A stretch of DNA of 64,000 bases from Datisca glomerata (taxonomy: Eukaryota > Streptophyta > Magnoliopsida > Cucurbitales > Datiscaceae). The position numbers and the translations under genes were made by a program. The stretch is taken from the NCBI GenBank assembly GCA_003255025.1, contig QANY01005492.1, positions 1-64,000 on the forward strand. The letters run 5' to 3'. Each line of letters starts with the position of its first letter. Positions within the stretch are counted from its first letter, which is position 1. A model generated the notes under the pieces. That model was not told the origin of the DNA. It was given only the letters and a program-made list of their open reading frames with translations, and did not search any database. This document shows positions 56,391 through 64,000 of this stretch, in pieces.

Positions 56391-57494
56391 TGTAGGAAAT
56401 ACACCTTGACACCAAAATATATTTTGGTCCAACTGATATCATTTCTTCTATTCCTGTTCTCATGAACTATTCATGAGATTGAATGGACCCACATGAACAA
56501 AGTTATATGATTCAAATACCCGATGAATTAAAGATAAATTTCTGAATTATTTAATCCTAACATTATATGACTCCACTGTAGGTTCGATGCCGACGACATC
56601 AACTCTCGATTCATGCACGCTACATTTACTGTTGGTGTTAATAACCTATTTTATTTCACGGTCCACAAAATATTTTAACATATTATCCATCGCGAATATC
56701 AGTAACAAGAGCGGGATATAAAATTACCATTGTACCCATCTTGTTATTATTTCTTTAACTCCTTTATTAATTGTGAATAAAAAAGATATAATAGTGAATT
56801 GTCTCATACATTTAACAAGTCTTAATCAATGACTCAATTCATTGAATATCAGGCTCGGTTTATTTATTCACACACTCATCAATAAAGCATAATGTGATAT
56901 CATTGCTTTCGCAATCCAACCACGAATTTTCATATCTCTGAATCACATAACACCAACATAGTTGAATTACGATCCCAACGGCTAAGATATTGTCCGCCAA
57001 TTCGAACTCACCCATTTAGCATATCAAAGATCGCAAGTAACTAAGTCAAGATACGTATTCACCTTAGGACTAAGGTAATTATGAAAATACCATTAAAGTG
57101 TAACAATTAGATTTAGAGCTAGATAAATGATATTTGCTCTAAACTACCAGTCTATTCAACATATTCCATAACACGTACAAGTTAACCATTTGAGTCTCCA
57201 CTCTCATGCCCCAAGACTGGCATCCATTGGTTCAACCTAACATTCATAATCAGATTCGATTGCCCAATCGCCTAAGACTGCCAATAACGTTCTGAACAAT
57301 TTCAGAAGAGTTTGTCTGGAAAACTCCTCTGTCTTTACTCTTTTTACGTTGATAATAGTTCCGGGACTTGAGTAAATTAAAAACACACTTTAATTAAAGA
57401 AAAACTTTTGTTTATTCATTAAATTCAGTTAACTAAAAATAAATAAATAGTTATTAAATTTATTACACCATATCTTATGGACATAATTCCAACA
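56391..57494 (-). mobile_element. 3' LTR of Ty1/copia element B
   Basis: On the minus strand this LTR starts TGTTGGAATTATGTCC at 57494, right after the end of pol, and ends ATTTCCTACA at 56391, giving 1104 bases. A partial second copy is at 63541-64000. A stretch of 460 bases matches between them with few changes. No genes inside. Confidence 0.9.
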
Positions 57495-60400
57495 ATCACT
57501 TGGATTAACGTAGGTCTGTATAATCTCATATCCCCATGCCCTTCAGATGACCATAAAAAAATTTAATACTTCAAGTCTTCGTGAATGGATCTGCCAGGTT
57601 TCTGACCGTTGATATGTGTGTTACTACAACATCTAGACCCTGAACAATCTCTCTAATCAGGTGATACTTACGCTCTATGTGTTTGGATCTTTTGTGGCTC
57701 CTTGGTTCCTTCGAGTTTGCTAAAATCCCATTGTTATCGCAATAAAGTGTCATGGGCTTGTCAGCTTTTGGAACAACTTCCAGAGTCTTCAAGAACTTTC
57801 TGAGTCATACAACCTCCTTAGCAACTTCACAAGCTGCCACATATTCAGCTTCCATGGTAAAATAAGCAATGCAAGATTGCTTGATACTTCTTCATATAAT
57901 TACTCCACCATTCAGGATGAACACCGATCCTGAGTGGACCTCCTAAAATCTTTGTCTGCTTGGAAATTAGAATCGGTATACCATGTCATATTCAGGTCAG
58001 TACCTAAATACACAAGCATGTAGTTCCTTGTTCTCCTCATATACTTAAGGATATGCTTGACGGCATTCAATGCTCGATTCCAGGATTAGATTGGAAATAA
58101 CTCATCATGCCCAAAACAAAGCAAATGTCTGACCTAGTGCAAAACATCGCGTATATGAGACTTGTTACGGTTGAGGCATAGAGAATCTTTCTTATGTCTT
58201 CCACTTCTTGAGGAGTCTTGGGAGACTGCTATTAAGTCATGTATGAAAGGAAGATATCCCTTCTTGAAGTCTTGCATACTGAAGCGATCCATCATCTTAT
58301 CAATATAAGATGCTTGAGACAGTGCCAATTGTCCGTTCTTCCTATCTCAAAAGATCTGAAAACCTAAGACAAATGCAACTTCTCCAATATCTTTCATATC
58401 AAATGGCTTTGCAAGCTAAATCTTGACATCCGATAATTTTCTTACATCATTCCAATTAGTAGAATATCATATATGTATAAGACTAGAAAAATCATGTTCC
58501 CTTCATGTATCAACTTATACACACAGGGTTCATCCACTAACTGTTCAAAATTAAAGTTCTTGACAGTTTCATCGAATCTAATATTCCATGATCGTGACAC
58601 TTGTTTAAGTACATAAATGAACTTAAGCACGTCGTAAACCTTACCCTCTTGGCATTTTTCCATGAACCCGTCTGGTTGAGTCATATAAATGCTCTTCAAG
58701 ATTTTCATTTAGAAAAACATAGTTGACGTCCATCTGCCAGATTTCAAAATCGAGGGCAGCAATAAGGACAAGATAATTCAAATGGATTCAAGCATTTATA
58801 CCAGCGAGAAGGTAACTTCATAGTCTATATCTTCCTTTTAAGTGTAGTCATTGGCTACTAGTCTAGTTTTGAATGTCTCCACATTCCCATCTAGACCACT
58901 ATTTTTCTTATAGATCCATTTGCACCCTACAGTTTTTACACCTTTAGAAGGATCTACAAGTTTCCAAACTCCATTCGAGTACATTGAATATATCTCAACG
59001 TTCATGGCTTATTGCCATAGGTTTGCTTCAAGACTAGCCATGGCCTGTGAGTAGGAAGCAGGTTCATTATGGTCTTTATCTGAGACTATTGTTAAGGCAC
59101 CTCCATGAGACATGTACCTGTCAGGATGTCTCAAAACCCTCCCACTACATCAAGGCTCCATAAGCTATGTCCCCTGTTGTGGTTTTTCCATTATTGAATC
59201 AGAAACAGTTCCTGATTGGGGAGTCAGTGTCCTCCCACTCAATAATTCCTCTAGCACAAAAGTAATTTTCGGCTTCACACTTCTTATATAATTTTCCTTA
59301 AGAAAACATGCATTCGTGCTAACAGATGTTTTCTTGTCAGTTGGGCTATAAAATATGTATCCCTCTGTTCCCTTGGGATATCCTACAAACATGTATAATT
59401 GTGATCGACTGGCCAACTTGCATATCTTCGGTTTCAGAACATATGCTGGGCACCTCCATATTCTAAGGTGGTTAACCGACGACTTTCTTCCATTTCATCT
59501 TTCATATGACGTGCCAAACACCATCTTCGACGAAACTTGATTCAGATTGTAGGCTACTATTTCCAAGGCATATCCGCAGAATGAATCTTGGGGGGGATGT
59601 GTAACTCATCATGTGTCTAACCATATCCATTGGATTTCGATTCCTTCTCTTTAACACACCATTCTGTTCTGGAGTGTTATGTGCTGTAAGTTGAGAAAGA
59701 ATACCTTATTCTTTAAGAAAGTCTTCGAACTCTCCTAGCAAGTACTCTCCACCAAGATTGGATCATAGTGTTTTGATTTGCTTCTCTAATTACTTATGAA
59801 CCATAGCCTTATACACTTTGAATTTTTCAAAGATTATAGACTTTTGACGCATTAGATAAATATTACCAAAATGTGAGTAGTCATCAGTGAAGGTTATGAA
59901 GTATTCATAACCTACTCTTGTTTGGACATTCAATGGCCAACAAACATCACTATGTACGAGTTCAAGGTATTGAGTGACTCTTTCACCCTTTGCTAAAAAG
60001 GGTCTTCTGGTCATTTTACTTTCTATACATGATTCACATGTGGGTAGTCATCCCATACTTAAATTTACAAAGGATCATCCTTCACAAGTTTTTTAATCCT
60101 GTCTAGGCTAATATACCCAAGGCGTAAGTGCTACAAATAGGTTAAATCGGTTGAGTCGGATTTTAACATTTTACTATTCCTTTGTGAATCAACATTCACT
60201 TTAGTGTCACATATCATTGAAACTATTGATTTTATGTAAAACAGTTAATTTATCAAATATGCAGTAGTAATTAAGTAGTCATTTCTAAAAATACCAATAT
60301 ATTTATCAATGAAACTCAAATTGAATCCTTGCTCAATTAACTAGCTATTGAAATAAGGTTCTTCCTAAGAATCGGCATATAATAACCATCACGTAAAATT

Positions 60401-60660
60401 ATAAAATTGTTATCAAATGACAATTTAATAGTTCCCATGGATACAATCAATACTAGTGCTCCATTTCTCTAACATAAGTTGAACTCATCCTCGTCAAACC
60501 TTATGATTTCCCTGAATCCTTGCATAGAACAAAAATAATGGTTAGTGGCTTAGAGTCTACAATCCAAAAAAAAAATAGAGTCAGCCACATAACAGGCCTC
60601 AATAACAAGTATTATACCATTAGATCTCAACTCCTTGAGATAGTCTGGGCAATTGCGTTT
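57495..60660 (-). pseudogene. Ty1/copia element B: pol remnant
   Basis: On the minus strand, high to low: integrase (MTRRPFLAKGERVTQYLELVHSDVC, about 60014-59940, then GYEYFITFTDDYSHFGNIYL), the part after integrase (LYMFVGYPKGTEGYIFYSP, about 59400-59350), RT (IYMTQPDGFMEKCQEGKVYD, about 58700-58640; FDETVKNFNFEQLVDEPCVYK; YIYDILLIG, about 58470-58445), and RNase H (TLYCDNNGILANSKEPRSHK, about 57755-57700; ISTVRNLADPFTKT, about 57610-57571). Stops and frame breaks throughout. Element order is normal. It is similar in domain content to copia element A. Confidence 0.92.
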
Positions 60661-61494
60661 CCAATGACCAACGGCTCAACAATGATGACACTTGTATTTC
60701 GACTTGTCCACTTTTACAGTGCCCTGGCCTTTTACAACTTTTGAGTTCTGCTTCTTAGCCTTCTTGGGACCTCTTCTATGTTTCTTTTTTGCGTCAAAGG
60801 TGGAAGGCTTGCTTTCAGTAAAGTTTGCCTCTCCATTCTTCCTCTTGCCCTTCAGAAATAGGGTCTTAGCAACTTGCAATTCTTTCATCATCTCAGAAAG
60901 TGAGTATCTCAACTTATTCATAGAATAATTAATTTTGAAATTCTCAAAAGTGTCAAGCACTGTCTCAATGATCATATCAACTTGTGTCTCTCCATCTACT
61001 TCAACACTCATGATCTCCATCTCATTTAAATAACTAATGAATAGCATCATATGTTCTCTGACAGGAGTTCCAGGTTTCATCCTGCAGTTCATGAAGTTTC
61101 GTACAACTGTCTGTTTGGCTTGACGACCATGATCTCTGAACATTTCGTGATGTTCAACATCACATCAGCATCAATTTTCATGTTCTTATGTTGTTGTTGC
61201 AACACATTACTAACAGAAGCCAAGATGTAGCACTTGACGATCTCATCAGAACGCAACCAAGAAGCATAAGCATCATTTTCCTCTTGAGTTGATTCAACAA
61301 TTGGCTCAACAAGACAAGGCGTGGTGAGCACAAACTTGTACTTTTCTACCGTCAGCACGATATCATGATTACGTTTCCAATCCATGTAATTTTCACTAGT
61401 ATGTTTATTCGTGTTTAAGATAGTTGAGAGTGGGAAAAGCGATATGATTACTGAAAAAAATAAATAAAGTGGTGTAAATAAATACTCAATCATT
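60661..61494 (-). pseudogene. Ty1/copia element B: gag remnant
   Basis: Two pieces on the minus strand: 61493-61089 (ENYMDWKRNHDIVLTVEKYK and SWLRSDEIVKCYILASV) and 61143-60676 (GTPVREHMMLFISYLNEMEI, KINYSMNKLRYSLSEMMKEL), ending with a Lys-rich stretch and the zinc knuckle KYKCHHC near 60680. The pieces overlap in different frames, showing a frameshift. Typical copia gag with C-terminal nucleic-acid binding. Confidence 0.9.
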
Positions 61495-63000
61495 TAAGAA
61501 AGTATGATGCATGATGCAAATACTTAAATATTTAAAAATCCAATAAATAAAAAATATTTCTTCCATGATGTTACGATCAACAACGATGCTTGTCTCATCT
61601 AAGGACAACGTCTAAGCTACCTCTTATCGCATCGAAACTCCTCTCGTTTGGTTAACGCTTCTCAAGATGTCACTACATCTAGCTTAACCAATCACCAATG
61701 ATTTTGGTCACCTTAGCTCCATTGACTAGCCCCTATGAGAGATTTCAATGTAATTCGTTCTAAGTGTTTGACCAACGCATCGACTTTAAAGGTTGCTATG
61801 AACAAACAGTCCATCTAGGTAGGGTTCTGCCTCATTACTTCTTTTACAAGTTTTAGTTTCTTAAGCAACTCGATGATTCAAAGCAACACGATTCCAAAAT
61901 TTCTCCCACTGAAGAGATGACCGCTAAGACGACTCTAAACCATTCCTCGTGCCACGATCAAATTTGCATTGGGGATCTTGAGAACGTTTCAACGTAAACG
62001 AGCCTCTCAGTTAGCTTTTAGAAAAATGGATTTTTTGTTATTTTTTCAAAAATTATTACTCTTTATTAATTTGGAAAAAACAAGTTTCGAAAATTATAAA
62101 CTTTTGTAAAAATTTAAATTCCAATTTGAAAATTATAACTTTGATAAATTTCACATTATATTTAAATTATAACCCATTATAAATTAAACTACATTGATGC
62201 ATGTACATGTTACATGACATTTTGATATTGACATATCCCTATTTCTTTATGGCATGTTATATGATGATGCGAGATTAATAATAAATCATCTATTCAAAAT
62301 TAACCTCCATATTGGCTCATTTCTAATTACATCCATAAAATAATAATAAATAAATTACAAATTAATTTAAATATTAATTTTCATAGCGTCTGTAATTGTC
62401 TCTTTGTACTTTAGGAAGTCTCACCAATTTGTAATTCTTTACAAAAGTCTATTCTCATTTTAAATTTCAAATTTCAAATTTCAAATTTCAATTTTCAAAA
62501 TTTAAATTCAAAATTCAAAATTCAAGTTTTAAAAATTCAAAATTTAAATTTTGATCAAAACCCATTAATTAAGGAAAACTATTTTCCTAATTAAATAATC
62601 TCATTATAATCCTTCTAAAATTCAAAAGATAAAAGATAAATAGATAATTACCTTTTAAATTCAAATTCAAAATATAAAATAGATAAAATGGATAATTATC
62701 TTTTGAAATCAAATTTCAAAAGATAAAATAGATCAAATGGATAATTATTTTTTAAATATTTGAGACCATATCTTTTGAACTTTAATTATTTTTTATCCGT
62801 TTAAAAACTAAAATTCAAAATTCAAAATATTAAATCTAAAAGATAAGAGATTAGGGTTTTTTTATGAAACATCACAGGGTTTCCTAAACCCTAATTATTA
62901 TCGCTTAGAGTTTCATAAACCCTAGTTGCCACGTAAGGCATGGGAGTGGACAGTAGGAGGTTGTGCGCCACGGCGGCAGGCGACGACAGCAGTGGTGGCA
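61495..63000 (-). other. Leader region of copia B
   Basis: No coding sequence. Between 62440 and 62530 there is a low-complexity run of repeated CAAATTT phrases. A GC-rich part (62930-63000, GGCGGCAGGCGACGACAGCA) is near the 5' end. No primer-binding site was recognised. Confidence 0.5.
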
Positions 63001-63540
63001 ACACCATCAAAAGCTGATTACTCTTTCCAAATCGGTAAATATGAAGATGAGGTGATGAACGATGTAGTACAGATTTAAGCTGACACTTGTTGTTGGGGCA
63101 GCCATGGCAATTTGATAGACGAGTGAATCATGATGGGTTCTCTAATAAGTACTCTTTTGAACACAATCAAAAGCTAATTACTCTTGTTCCAATGACACCA
63201 AATTAGATTTCTGAAGATCAAGTGAGGTTGCAAAAGGAGAGTGAACAAAACGAGAGTGAACAAAAAGAGAGTGAAAAATAGAATGAAAGTTGGAGAAAGG
63301 TCGAGAAAATAAGATAGCAAAAGAAATTGAGAGAAAAGAAAAAGAGAGCATTACAGCCATATTGAGAGTGAGAGAAAAAAATAAATTACATTGCAAAAAA
63401 AGTGAGGTCAAGAGAGTATATTTTCACTTCAACTTACTGTACTTATGTACAAGGAGACTCTTTTATGTACTAAAGATCTTGCCGGTTCTTTGTCGAGCAC
63501 TATTGTTTCCCTTTTACAAGATTTTGTGATTCACACTGAT
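63001..63540 (+). pseudogene. Displaced Ty3/gypsy fragment inside copia B
   Basis: Duplicate of part of the gypsy pol at 54914-55440: it holds YEDEVM-like text, a broken LLLGQPWQFDRRV (about 63080-63125), SNKYSFEHNQKLITL and then ends at the GATCATGA junction with the copia LTR. An initial CAAAAGCTGATTACTC (63009) is repeated later at about 63166, suggesting a small tandem rearrangement. It lies between the LTR and the leader of copia B, where only a primer site is expected. Confidence 0.8.
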
Positions 63541-64000
63541 CATGAACAAAGTTATAGGATTCAAATATCCAGTGACTTTATCTTTATAAACCCTTAACCT
63601 ATTTAATCATGATATCGTACGACTCAACTATAAGTTCAATGCTAGATCAACTCTCGATTCATGCGCGCTACATTTTTTATTAGTGTAAATAAACATTTGT
63701 ATTTCATGGTTCACATGTTATTTAAACATATTATCCATCATAAATATCAGTGACAAGAGTGGGGATGTAAAATTATCATTTTACCCATCTTGTTTTTATT
63801 TTTTTAACTCATTTATTGACTGTGAATAAGAAAGACATAGTAGTGAATTGTCTCGTACAATTCACAAGTCTTAATCAATGACTCAATTCATTGAATACAA
63901 GGCCCGATTTATTTATTCATACACTCATCAATAAAATATAAGGTGATATTGTTACTTTCGCAATCCAACCATGAATTTTCATATATGTGAATCACGTAAC
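63541..64000 (-). mobile_element. 5' LTR of copia B, truncated at both sides
   Basis: About 460 bases match 56487-56950, in the same orientation. The LTR's inner 96 bases (equivalent to 56391-56486) are missing and are replaced by the gypsy fragment at a CATGA microhomology. The outer part lies beyond the window edge. Confidence 0.85.

Overview
This window is nuclear DNA from a flowering plant, most likely a eudicot. The evidence is a plastid-targeted HSP70 gene split by GT-AG introns, a plant-type complex III hinge-protein gene, AT-rich intergenic DNA, and a dense load of plant transposons (Ty1/copia, Ty3/gypsy, an L1-type LINE, hAT, CACTA and MITE-like elements) plus an endogenous pararetrovirus fragment. 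Species cannot be named from the sequence alone.

Three host genes look intact. (1) At 13459-17064 (+) an eight-exon gene encodes a 706-residue chloroplast stromal HSP70 of the DnaK type; all exon junctions keep the frame, and a heat-shock element and a G-box lie about 240 bases upstream of the ATG. (2) At 18482-21246 (-) is the 69-residue hinge subunit (QCR6 type) of mitochondrial complex III. Its start codon is split by an intron, a further 5'UTR exon lies near 24.16 kb, and TGGGCY 'site II' elements lie upstream. (3) At 29235-29759 (+) a two-exon gene encodes a 128-residue, very acidic protein whose N-terminus suggests fatty acylation.

The rest is mostly decayed mobile DNA. 0-10.8 kb: an inverted copia LTR, the head of an hAT transposon with a broken BED-finger exon, and a decayed copia element (A) whose gag is split by a 1.14-kb hAT-like element. 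10.8-13.0 kb: a broken pararetrovirus gag/protease region next to the HSP70 promoter. 21.6-23.3 kb: a 5'-truncated LINE inside the hinge-protein 5'UTR intron. 26-28 kb: a gypsy gag and LTR on the minus strand. 28.0 and 35.0 kb: two hAT MITEs that resemble the head of the 2.25-kb element. 30.9 kb: a MITE with long inverted repeats. 34.0-34.6 kb: a decayed, 36-base coding minisatellite. 36.5-41.5 kb: a copia element (C) whose reverse-transcriptase region is split by a 3.4-kb CACTA-like element that carries fragments of host genes. 41.8-42.3 kb: a TRIM-like element. 44.8-45.3 kb: a copia RNase H remnant (D). 46.3-53.3 kb: an Athila-like gypsy element with both LTRs. 53.5-55.6 kb: another, internally deleted gypsy element. 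56.4-64.0 kb: a large minus-strand copia element (B) with one complete LTR and one LTR that is rearranged and cut by the window edge.

No new enzymatic or defence system was found. The most interesting items are the gene-fragment-carrying CACTA element, the hAT parent/MITE set, the degenerate coding minisatellite, the pararetrovirus fragment next to HSP70, and the split start codon plus LINE-bearing intron of the hinge-protein gene. Identifications rest on reading translations and motifs by eye; no database search was run.
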